A stretch of DNA of 5,434 nt, from assembly GCA_009776905.1 (NCBI GenBank), contig WRMX01000153.1:1-5434 (forward strand), in the 5' to 3' direction. A model generated the notes under the pieces. The model saw nothing but the letters and a program-made list of their open reading frames with translations. It ran no database searches and was not told the origin of the DNA. Source of the DNA: Oscillospiraceae bacterium (lineage in GTDB: Bacteria; Bacillota; Clostridia; Oscillospirales; Oscillospiraceae). This document shows, piece after piece, positions 1-5,434 of the stretch. Positions within the stretch are counted from its first letter, which is position 1, and every line of letters starts with the position of its first letter. The translations under genes were made by a program, and so were the position numbers.

Positions 1-56
1 GGTCAGTTAAGCGAAGTTCCGCGCAGCGGGACGGAGCGTACTGACCGCGCAAGCGG
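1..56. repeat. GC-rich nested hairpins at the window edge
   Basis: GGTCAGT (1-7) and ACTGACC (40-46) are perfect reverse complements and enclose a second inverted repeat, GTTCCGC (16-22) against GCGGGAC (26-32), with one G-T pair. Directly after it comes CCGC-GCAA-GCGG (45-56), a four-base stem capped by a GNRA-type tetraloop sequence. The string GTTAAGCG at 6-13 is repeated at 63-70, linking this element to the neighbouring 13-bp hairpin. The element may continue beyond the window. Confidence 0.55.
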
Positions 57-62
57 CCCCCC

Positions 63-101
63 GTTAAGCGGAAATGTAGCGTAGCGGAATTTCCGCTTAA
101 C
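63..101. repeat. Perfect 13-bp inverted repeat (hairpin)
   Basis: The arms GTTAAGCGGAAAT (63-75) and ATTTCCGCTTAAC (89-101) are exact reverse complements around a 13-nt loop that contains GTAGC twice in tandem (76-85). A second, smaller palindrome, GCGGAA-T-TTCCGC (84-96), overlaps the right arm, so two exclusive folds are possible. No T run follows on either strand, so it is not a classic intrinsic terminator, although it could stabilise the 3' end of the kinase transcript. Confidence 0.7.
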
Positions 102-197
102 TACCATATATACGCAATTGGTGGGCATATACACGCCATAGGCTTCTTTTTCTGAAAAAGGCTTCAATGCATTGGAATATGGTGGTTTTTGTGATCA

Positions 198-273
198 TTC
201 TATTTAAAAAGCGCAATTATGCGAGAGCAATTCTATTTAAAAAACGCAATGCTTTCTATTTAAAAAACGCAAC
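198..273. repeat. Three irregularly spaced 20-nt direct repeats
   Basis: Copies of TTCTATTTAAAAARCGCAAY lie at 198-217, 231-250 and 254-273. The first differs from the second at one position and the second from the third only at the last base. The gaps are 13 nt (218-230) and 3 nt (251-253), so this is neither a CRISPR array nor a regular tandem repeat. The unit has an AT-rich block followed by a GC-containing end. A shorter look-alike, ATACGCAATT, lies near 110-119. It could be a cluster of protein-binding sites or remnants of a small repeat family; the sequence alone does not say which. Confidence 0.75.
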
Positions 274-311
274 TATAGCCGGACCGGCAGATATAACACC
301 CGCCGGCATCA

Positions 312-472
312 ACGCTCGCTTAATCGCAACCCTGCCGTCACCCACGCCCGCTTGAACGCACCCCCGCATCCACGCCCGCTTGAATGCACCCCCGCCGGCA
401 CGCACGCACACACGCCCACTCAAACACAACCCAACCAGCGCCGCAGCCCGCGCCGCGTCCTACGCCCGCTTG
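312..472. repeat. Degenerate C-rich repeat tract, core ACGCCCGCTTG
   Basis: The 11-nt core ACGCCCGCTTG occurs exactly at 344-354, 372-382 and 462-472, with degenerate copies at 312-322 (ACGCTCGCTTA) and 412-422 (ACGCCCACTCA). The copies at 343-370 and 371-398 extend to about 25 matching positions with a period of 28 nt; the other spacings are 32, 40 and 50 nt. The rightmost copy is inside the kinase gene, where it encodes the last codons and stop. Hand count of 339-438 gives 52 C, 16 G, 25 A and 7 T on the plus strand, a strong strand asymmetry. Function unknown. Confidence 0.7.
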
Positions 473-2496
473 CCTGCCCTGTATTCTCCGACCCACCTGC
501 AGATAGTCTCCAGGAGCAGCCTCGGCATCAACGGCTTCGTCACATGGTCGTCCATGCCCGCTTCCAGAGAGCGCTCCCTGTCTCCCTGCATCGCGTTCGC
601 GGTCATCGCCACGATCGGCAGCCTCGCAAGGCTCTCGTCCGATCGAATGATGCTCGTCGCCACCAGTCCGTCCATCTCCGGCATCTGGATGTCCATGAGA
701 ATGATGTCGTATTCGTTATCGCGCACCTTCTCCACTGCCTCGATCCCGTTTACTGCAACCTCGACGACAAAGCCATAGCTGCTCAACATTTCATCCGCGA
801 TCAATTGGTTGATCTCGTTGTCCTCCGCGAGCAAAATCCTTGCTCCGAAGCACTCTGCCGGCACGACAAAATCGCCGTCGTCAAGCCCATCGGAGCCTGA
901 AAGGTCGCGCTCCGGCAATATTCCGACCCTCACGGTGAAATAGAACGTAGTCCCGACCTCCGGCGCGCTCTCCAGCCACACTTCGCCTTCCATCAGCTCC
1001 ACCAGCGCCTTGCAGATCGCAAGTCCCAAGCCCGTGCCGCCGTACTTTCTCGTCGTCGAGGTATCCGCCTGCCCGAATGCGTCAAAAACCTTCGCGGCCT
1101 GCGTTTCCGTCATGCCTATGCCAGTGTCTTCGACAGAGAAAAGGATAAGCGCGGAATCTCCATTCCTCTCGGCGACGTTGACGTTAATGTCGATATGCCC
1201 CTCGTTCGTGAACTTCACAGCGTTTCCCGTGATATTCAGCAGCACTTGCTGCAAGCGCAACGAGTCGCCCAGCAGGTTGAACGAGATATCGTCTGATATC
1301 CTTGCGTTAAATTCCAGCCCTTTTTGCGATACGGATTCCGCTGTCAGGTTGCGAATCTCGTTAATGACCGATTCGACGCGGAATTCCGACTGTTCAATCT
1401 CCAGCTTCCCCGCTTCAATCTTCGAGAAGTCCAAGATATCGTTAATAATGCGCAGCAGCAGCTTCGCGGATTGCTCTATCCTCAATAGATACGCTCTTTG
1501 CGACGGAGATGTCTCGTTCTTGATGGCAAGGTTCGTGATGCCCATGATTCCGTTCATCGGCGTGCGTATCTCGTGGCTCATGTTAGCCAAAAACTCGCTC
1601 TTAATCTTCAAGCTCTCCTCCGCGAGCTCCTTGGCTATAATAAGCTGCTGCTCCGCTCGCTGCATCTCAGCCAGCACCGCCCTGTGCTCGCGAAGGTCGC
1701 GGAAATACCCGGCCAGCCTATAGCTCCCGCCATATTCGACCCGGATGAAAGTGACATCAACGGGCAATTCGGCTCCGTCCGCAGTGAGATGGTCCCATTC
1801 AAACGTCAGCCGGCCATCGTTGAACGCCGTCTGCATCTTTGTCCTGTAGCTGTCGGACGAAAGCGAGCCGTCTGCCTGCAGTTCGGGGCTGAAGCTGTAA
1901 AACCCTGCGGCGAACTCCTTTGCCGTCGCCACCCTGAACAGCGTGAGCGCGGCGGGATTGCAATCGACGATATTAAAATTATCGTCAAAAAACACAAAGC
2001 ATATCGGCGTCGCATCAATCATTAGCTTATTGCGTTCCGTTACCTCTTTGGCCTCCGCCTGCGCGCTGATTTCCGCTCTGAGGTCGCGGATGTATACGAT
2101 TATGATGTAGGTGTCGTCATAATCGATCCTTTTTAACGTAATCTCGCAAGGGATCGCATCGCCGCTCCTGTTCTTATGCTCCCAATCCCCGATATATTCG
2201 CCGGCCTCGACAGCCTTGCTCACAAGCTCCCGCGCATATGCTCCTGCGAACACGCCATTGGGCTGGATTGACGACGAATACATAAAGAAGTCTTCCAGCA
2301 AATGCATTTTTGTTGGAGCTTCAAACAGCCGCAGGGCGGCGCCGTTGCAGTCGACGACGTTGTTCTGCTTGTCCAATACAACGACGGCAAGCGGCATCGA
2401 ATCCAGTATGAGCTGGCTCATCATTGTGCCAGTGTCATGCTCGACAGCGCTGGATATAAACCCGGGCAGCGCCATGTTCTCGTTGATATCACTCAT
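460..2496 (-). CDS. Soluble hybrid sensor histidine kinase (PAS-PAS-HisKA-HATPase-REC)
   Basis: Cytosolic sensor that autophosphorylates on histidine and passes the phosphate to its own receiver domain. Numbered from the ATG at 2496 (678 aa): PAS1 about 27-140; PAS2 about 156-270; a coiled-coil linker about 268-300; HisKA about 299-365 with phospho-acceptor His308 in ANMSHEIRTPMNG; HATPase_c about 407-523 with N-box Asn425, G1 DTGIGM (457-462) and G2 GGTGLGL (486-492); and a terminal receiver about 553-670 with acidic pair Glu558/Asp559, phospho-acceptor Asp602 in LMDIQMPEMDG, Thr632 and Lys654. All catalytic residues are present. There are no membrane helices, so the signal is intracellular, and its nature is unknown. 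No HPt or output domain follows the receiver, so a separate HPt/response regulator, or the co-encoded HD-GYP protein, is the likely partner. The start is chosen for its GGAG spacing; starts at 2502 and 2550 (696 aa) are alternatives. The stop codon lies inside a repeat unit shared with the downstream flank. Confidence 0.95.
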   Translation of the reverse strand: MSDINENMALPGFISSAVEHDTGTMMSQLILDSMPLAVVVLDKQNNVVDCNGAALRLFEAPTKMHLLEDFFMYSSSIQPNGVFAGAYARELVSKAVEAGEYIGDWEHKNRSGDAIPCEITLKRIDYDDTYIIIVYIRDLRAEISAQAEAKEVTERNKLMIDATPICFVFFDDNFNIVDCNPAALTLFRVATAKEFAAGFYSFSPELQADGSLSSDSYRTKMQTAFNDGRLTFEWDHLTADGAELPVDVTFIRVEYGGSYRLAGYFRDLREHRAVLAEMQRAEQQLIIAKELAEESLKIKSEFLANMSHEIRTPMNGIMGITNLAIKNETSPSQRAYLLRIEQSAKLLLRIINDILDFSKIEAGKLEIEQSEFRVESVINEIRNLTAESVSQKGLEFNARISDDISFNLLGDSLRLQQVLLNITGNAVKFTNEGHIDINVNVAERNGDSALILFSVEDTGIGMTETQAAKVFDAFGQADTSTTRKYGGTGLGLAICKALVELMEGEVWLESAPEVGTTFYFTVRVGILPERDLSGSDGLDDGDFVVPAECFGARILLAEDNEINQLIADEMLSSYGFVVEVAVNGIEAVEKVRDNEYDIILMDIQMPEMDGLVATSIIRSDESLARLPIVAMTANAMQGDRERSLEAGMDDHVTKPLMPRLLLETICRWVGEYRAGKRA

Positions 2497-4333
2497 GTCC
2501 ATTGCTCCAAGTGTGAAGATATGCGGTGTGGTACGCGGCCGTGCGTTCATTATCCAAAATGCCCGCCAGCTCGCCGATCACGGCCTCATCTTCCAGGATA
2601 CTTGCAACGACAGGCGAATAACGCTTGCCGGCCCCCTCTTTGATCTCCGCGCAGACTTCTGCAAGGCTCTTTGCCTTTGCACGTGTTTTCCCGACGCTGT
2701 CCGTCGCAGCGTCTATCGAGTCCGATGCCGTAATAATGTGGATTATCGCCTTATGCTTCGATGCGTTGATGTCAAAGCTCTCCGGGTATCCGTCGGAATT
2801 ATCATAATATTTGTGGTGCCCCAAGATGATGTCGGCAAACCCCTCGTTAAGCAACGAATCGTCTTCGCGTTCCAGCATCATTTTGCCATCAACGGGATGG
2901 TTTTTTATGATGTTGTATTCCTCCACAGTAAGGCCCCTCGCGTGCATATAAGGGTTAATGACATATGATATCTTCCCGATGTCATGGCATAGTCCGCCGG
3001 TTTCGGCAAATTTGCATAATTCGTCGATTCGCCCGGCAACCTGCCCCGCTTCCGTAATGTCCGTGAACCCGATAAAGCTCTCCGGGTATTTCTCCGCAAT
3101 GTGCCTTGTCAGGCATGATGCGATCTTCCCGACTATTATCGAGTGCGCGTATGTCGGAATATGGCGGTACGTCGTCATCTCCATCACAAAATCCAGCTGC
3201 TCTATGGGGTTCAAGACGTTGCTGAGATGCTTTGCGGCGTTGAGGAGCTGCGCCGTCACGTCCCGCGGGTTGACGGATTTCGGGATTCTTGTGAAATACT
3301 CGATGGTGTCGGTCGCAAGCGCCGTCACGATGCTCTCCTTCTTGTCGCTCAGCCGCTGCATGGTTGATGCATAAAAAACCAGGTATATGCTGCAGTCCTG
3401 CTTGATGTACATCGCGTCAGGCGAAAAGTCGTCGTCGGCAAACTCCGCTTTCTTCTTTTCAATGTTCTCATAAAGCATCTCAAACGATATCAGGCCGTTG
3501 AGGAACTGCGCTTCCCATAAAATGAAGTCATACCGCGACCCGCCGAAAACGCTGAACAACTCGCGATGGTTCCGATATAGTTTATGCATCGTAATCGCCG
3601 TCTCCAGAATCTTTACGAGCACATCCTTGGTCTCCTCGTCGGGGTTTTCATGGACGAGGCCGGTCAGCTGCGCATGCCTGTGGGTCAGGCAAGACATGAA
3701 GTAGTTCAGCCACGGAAAGTCGAGATCCTTCCCCGCAAACATGAGGCCGTTCCAAAAACTGAAAGCAACCTCGTCGACCTCTCTGGCCAGTTCAGGCTGC
3801 TCCAGAAAATAGTACACCATGCTCGTGTTGCCGAGGCATCGATGGATGTATTTGCGCGTTTCCGCGTCTTCAAACGAAAAGTAGCGGTCCTTATACGAAG
3901 CGCCCTCTTTGAAATATGCCAATATCTTCTCGCACTCGTTTGGCGAAAAGAAATGCAATGTGATCCCGCACCAATAGCAGTATTTCAGTATTTTGGCATC
4001 GTTGCCTATTCGCCGCGCCCATCCGAGCAATCCTTCATAAATCTTCAGCGCGAGCCCCGGGTCCGTTCTGGTCTCATAGGCGGAGATTTTCTGCGCCGTC
4101 TCAAAAAGCGCCATCTCGTCATTTTCAGATATATCGTAGATACTGTCCAGCATCGGATATAAGTTCACCCTGATAATGCTCTCGGTGGCCTGCCGGAACG
4201 TGCTCATGGTTTCTCCCATGTCCCTGCACGCCGATATCACCTCATCCGCAGTCAAACCGGGCTGAAGCAGATCGACTTTGTTCTCGGCGATCAGGTCATA
4301 TTCTTTTTGCAATTCAACAAGGAAATCATGCAT
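2489..4333 (-). CDS. HD-GYP-type phosphohydrolase with long helical N-terminal region
   Basis: Probable cytosolic metal-dependent phosphodiesterase, by family most likely acting on cyclic-di-GMP or a related nucleotide. Numbered from the ATG at 4333 (614 aa), the C-terminal domain (about 390-595) carries His397, HDxGK (His450, Asp451, Lys454), HP (His479), the HH pair (506-507), a DGYP motif (514-517) and Asp538/Asp541, matching the usual HD-GYP ligand order. The motif is divergent: HHKYYDNSDGYP has one more residue than the common HHExxDGxGYP and Lys instead of Glu, and the usual RPY after the last Asp is absent. Residues 1 to about 380 are alpha-helical with faint TPR-like character (for example around 95-125 and 160-195); I cannot assign them to a family. 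There is no receiver domain, signal peptide or membrane segment. The ATG was chosen over an in-frame TTG at 4387 (632 aa), which directly abuts the transporter stop, lacks a ribosome-binding site and would lie upstream of the predicted transcript start. A weak GAGTG lies 5 nt before the ATG. It overlaps the kinase gene by 8 nt. Confidence 0.88.
   Translation of the reverse strand: MHDFLVELQKEYDLIAENKVDLLQPGLTADEVISACRDMGETMSTFRQATESIIRVNLYPMLDSIYDISENDEMALFETAQKISAYETRTDPGLALKIYEGLLGWARRIGNDAKILKYCYWCGITLHFFSPNECEKILAYFKEGASYKDRYFSFEDAETRKYIHRCLGNTSMVYYFLEQPELAREVDEVAFSFWNGLMFAGKDLDFPWLNYFMSCLTHRHAQLTGLVHENPDEETKDVLVKILETAITMHKLYRNHRELFSVFGGSRYDFILWEAQFLNGLISFEMLYENIEKKKAEFADDDFSPDAMYIKQDCSIYLVFYASTMQRLSDKKESIVTALATDTIEYFTRIPKSVNPRDVTAQLLNAAKHLSNVLNPIEQLDFVMEMTTYRHIPTYAHSIIVGKIASCLTRHIAEKYPESFIGFTDITEAGQVAGRIDELCKFAETGGLCHDIGKISYVINPYMHARGLTVEEYNIIKNHPVDGKMMLEREDDSLLNEGFADIILGHHKYYDNSDGYPESFDINASKHKAIIHIITASDSIDAATDSVGKTRAKAKSLAEVCAEIKEGAGKRYSPVVASILEDEAVIGELAGILDNERTAAYHTAYLHTWSNGHE
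2505..2510 (-). promoter_or_regulatory. Ribosome-binding site deciding the kinase start
   Basis: The minus strand reads TTGGAG at 2510-2505, inside the last codons of the HD-GYP gene. Its GGAG lies 8 nt from the ATG at 2496, an ideal distance, but only 2 nt from the ATG at 2502. The farther upstream ATG at 2550 has no purine-rich site before it. This favours the start at 2496 and suggests translational coupling with the upstream gene. Confidence 0.7.
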
Positions 4334-4373
4334 AATATCACTCGGTTTTGGTGTATTTTCAACATATATATAC

Positions 4374-4402
4374 AATTTATCACACAATTATTCACTAGTC
4401 AA
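4374..4402 (-). promoter_or_regulatory. Candidate sigma-70-type promoter for the HD-GYP/kinase pair
   Basis: Reading the minus strand, TTGACT (4402-4397, five of six matches to TTGACA) is followed after exactly 17 nt by TAAATT (4379-4374, four of six matches to TATAAT). A TG one base upstream of the hexamer makes it an extended -10. The -35 overlaps the last codons of the transporter gene. Transcription would begin near 4367, about 34 nt before the ATG at 4333, in a notably AT-rich patch (TATATATA). This is a motif match only; such matches arise by chance in AT-rich DNA. Confidence 0.4.
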
Positions 4403-5434
4403 CTTTTTCTTGTTCTTTCGCGAATACGCTAGATACCATATGTAGATCCATGCGCCCCTGACGCCGCCGCCTGATGCCAGCGCAATCCAGATGCCAGTCA
4501 GCCCGAGAGAGGTGAACCTCGTCAGAATAAATGCCAAAACGACCCTCAGCGCATTCGTCGTCCCGCTCGAAATCGATGGCGGCACGGTCTTGCCCTGCCC
4601 CCTGAACACGCCGGACGACACCCCCTCGAGACAGCTTGGAATCTGTATGATCGCCAGGATTTTCATGTACTCGGCTCCGATTTCGACGACCTCAGCATTG
4701 TTTGGGATGAACAAGGCGAAAAGAGCCCTCCCGCCAAAGAAAAGCACGGCTGTGACGAGCACTCCCCAGCATACCATAAGCCCGGAAGCGACCTTGAAGC
4801 CTTTATGGATCCTGTCCCATTTCCCCGCGCCGTAATTCTGGCCGGTGAATGCGGTAAGCGCCGATGAAAACCCTCCCGCGATGAGCCAGTTCAGGCTCTC
4901 GACCTGCGAGCCGACGCGCGAGGCCGCGAACGCCCCCGAGCCATATGCTGTGATCAGCGCGGCCACTATCATCGTCAGGAACGTGAAAAGGAAGCTCTCG
5001 ATGGAAATCGGCGTGACCCATTTGAAGACCTGCCTAAGCACCTGCCTGTCCGCCCGCTTGAACAGGTCGATTTTCTCGAATGGGCGGCTCTTATGCCGCA
5101 TCAAAGCAAGCAAAGACAAGCAAGCCGCGACCGCCTGCGCGATAATTGTGGCGATGGCCGCCCCGCGAATCCCCTGCCCCGCCGTAAAAATCAATATCGG
5201 GTCCAGCGACATGTTTATGACCAGCCCCACGCCGTTGATCAACAGCGAAATGCGCGTATTGCCGGCGCCGTTGAAAATGCCTGATACGGCGGCGGTGATG
5301 AAAGTGAACGGTATTCCAATGCTGACGATCGCCAGATAGTCCCTCGCATCCTGCTCGACGTTCGCCTCGCGGATGCCAAAAAACCCGACAAGCGGCTTGC
5401 GTCCGAATCCATATACCATGGCGAGAGCCACGCC
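4388..5434 (-). CDS. MATE-family multidrug/cation antiporter, C-terminal part (5' end outside window)
   Basis: This is an integral inner-membrane protein that probably exports drugs or other organic cations in exchange for Na+ or H+. The frame is open to the window edge and ends at TAA (4390-4388). About 348 residues are visible; MATE proteins usually have 440-460, so about 100 residues (roughly the first three of twelve membrane helices) are missing. Numbering from the GTG at 5431, family signatures include GIFNGAGNTR (51-60), the second-half motif GQNYGAGKWDR (197-207) and its pseudo-repeat FRGQGKT (276-282). Several long hydrophobic segments alternate with basic loops, and the tail is strongly basic (YSRKNKKKL). 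The GTG and ATG codons near 5431 are not the true start, because sequence typical of the middle of the family begins there. Substrate cannot be told from sequence. The next gene starts 54 nt downstream; a shared transcript is possible, but a promoter candidate lies between them. Confidence 0.93.
   Translation of the reverse strand, partial: GVALAMVYGFGRKPLVGFFGIREANVEQDARDYLAIVSIGIPFTFITAAVSGIFNGAGNTRISLLINGVGLVINMSLDPILIFTAGQGIRGAAIATIIAQAVAACLSLLALMRHKSRPFEKIDLFKRADRQVLRQVFKWVTPISIESFLFTFLTMIVAALITAYGSGAFAASRVGSQVESLNWLIAGGFSSALTAFTGQNYGAGKWDRIHKGFKVASGLMVCWGVLVTAVLFFGGRALFALFIPNNAEVVEIGAEYMKILAIIQIPSCLEGVSSGVFRGQGKTVPPSISSGTTNALRVVLAFILTRFTSLGLTGIWIALASGGGVRGAWIYIWYLAYSRKNKKKLTSE

Larger units (their letters stand above)
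1..459. other. Gene-free, repeat-rich region downstream of the kinase
   Basis: No convincing protein-coding gene, tRNA or rRNA was recognised here. From left to right it holds a GC-rich hairpin cluster (1-101), an AT-richer stretch with a small CTTTTTC/GAAAAAG inverted repeat (146-160), three 20-nt direct repeats (198-273), short GCCGG/CCGGC palindromes (278-307), and a C-rich degenerate repeat tract that runs into the kinase gene (312-472). No canonical terminator (GC stem directly followed by a T run) was found for the kinase transcript. The sharp changes in base composition every 100 nt or so suggest a patchwork of inserted or expanded small elements. Confidence 0.6.

Noticed and set aside
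146..160. CTTTTTC/GAAAAAG inverted repeat as a terminator
   Set aside because: An A/T-dominated stem of 6-7 bp with a 1-3 nt loop and no GC base or trailing T run; too weak.
198..273. CRISPR array
   Set aside because: Only three 20-nt units with gaps of 13 and 3 nt; spacers are far too short and unequal, and no cas gene is present.
262..307. Intrinsic terminator for the kinase (GCCGG/CCGGC stem before TTTTTT on the minus strand)
   Set aside because: The best stems are only 5 bp, with loops of 13-20 nt, and the T run begins 10-16 nt after the stem instead of directly after it.
167..355. A 62-residue plus-strand frame with an AGG upstream, a hydrophobic start and repeated LFKKRN segments
   Set aside because: Its repeated residues simply follow the 20-nt DNA repeats, and its end lies in the C-rich repeats. 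It changes composition abruptly and resembles no small protein I know. A toxin-like small peptide cannot be excluded but is not supported.
339..438. G-quadruplex on the minus strand
   Set aside because: Runs of three or more G exist but are mostly separated by far more than seven bases, so a stable quadruplex is unlikely.
2497..2550. Kinase start at the ATG at 2550 (696 aa)
   Set aside because: It would overlap the HD-GYP gene by 62 nt, has no ribosome-binding site, and adds 18 residues before the region that resembles kinase sequence. The ATG at 2496 has a well-spaced GGAG.
352..3704. Many plus-strand open frames of 60-250 codons opposite the kinase and HD-GYP genes
   Set aside because: They lie antisense to genes with full sets of conserved motifs and show no domain signatures. 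They are shadows caused by codon bias on the coding strand.

Overview
The window holds three genes, all read leftwards on the minus strand, followed by a gene-free and repeat-rich stretch at its left end. From right to left they are: the C-terminal three quarters of a MATE-family efflux transporter (5434-4388, start outside the window); an HD-GYP-type metal-dependent phosphohydrolase with a long uncharacterised helical N-terminus (4333-2489); and a soluble hybrid histidine kinase, PAS-PAS-HisKA-HATPase-REC (2496-460). Bases 1-459 encode no convincing protein and contain three different families of short repeats or hairpins.

The last two genes form a tight unit. The kinase start codon overlaps the stop codon of the HD-GYP gene in the string ATGAGTGA, and a GGAG ribosome-binding site for the kinase lies inside the end of the HD-GYP gene. 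They are very probably co-transcribed and translationally coupled. A plausible sigma-70-type promoter with an extended -10 sits across the end of the transporter gene, so the signalling pair may be expressed separately from the transporter. The likely reading is a two-gene signalling module: a cytosolic PAS-sensing phosphorelay kinase made together with a probable cyclic-di-GMP (or related) phosphodiesterase that lacks its own receiver domain. The transporter may be only a neighbour.

The left 459 bases are the least explained part. They contain (a) a cluster of GC-rich hairpins at 1-101, including a perfect 13-bp inverted repeat; (b) three near-identical 20-nt direct repeats at 198-273, irregularly spaced; and (c) a strongly C-rich, G-poor run of degenerate repeats around a core ACGCCCGCTTG, the last exact copy of which lies inside the kinase gene and supplies its final codons and stop. 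No clear Rho-independent terminator follows the kinase.

The organism cannot be named from this window. The style of the hybrid kinase (soluble tandem PAS, terminal receiver) and of the HD-GYP variant resembles proteins of anaerobic Bacillota and Synergistota, and mid-range base composition in the genes does not contradict this, but this is a low-confidence impression. No complete new defence or mobile system is visible. The most unusual items are the coupled HD-GYP/kinase pair with its unidentified N-terminal region and the repeat-laden 3' flank.
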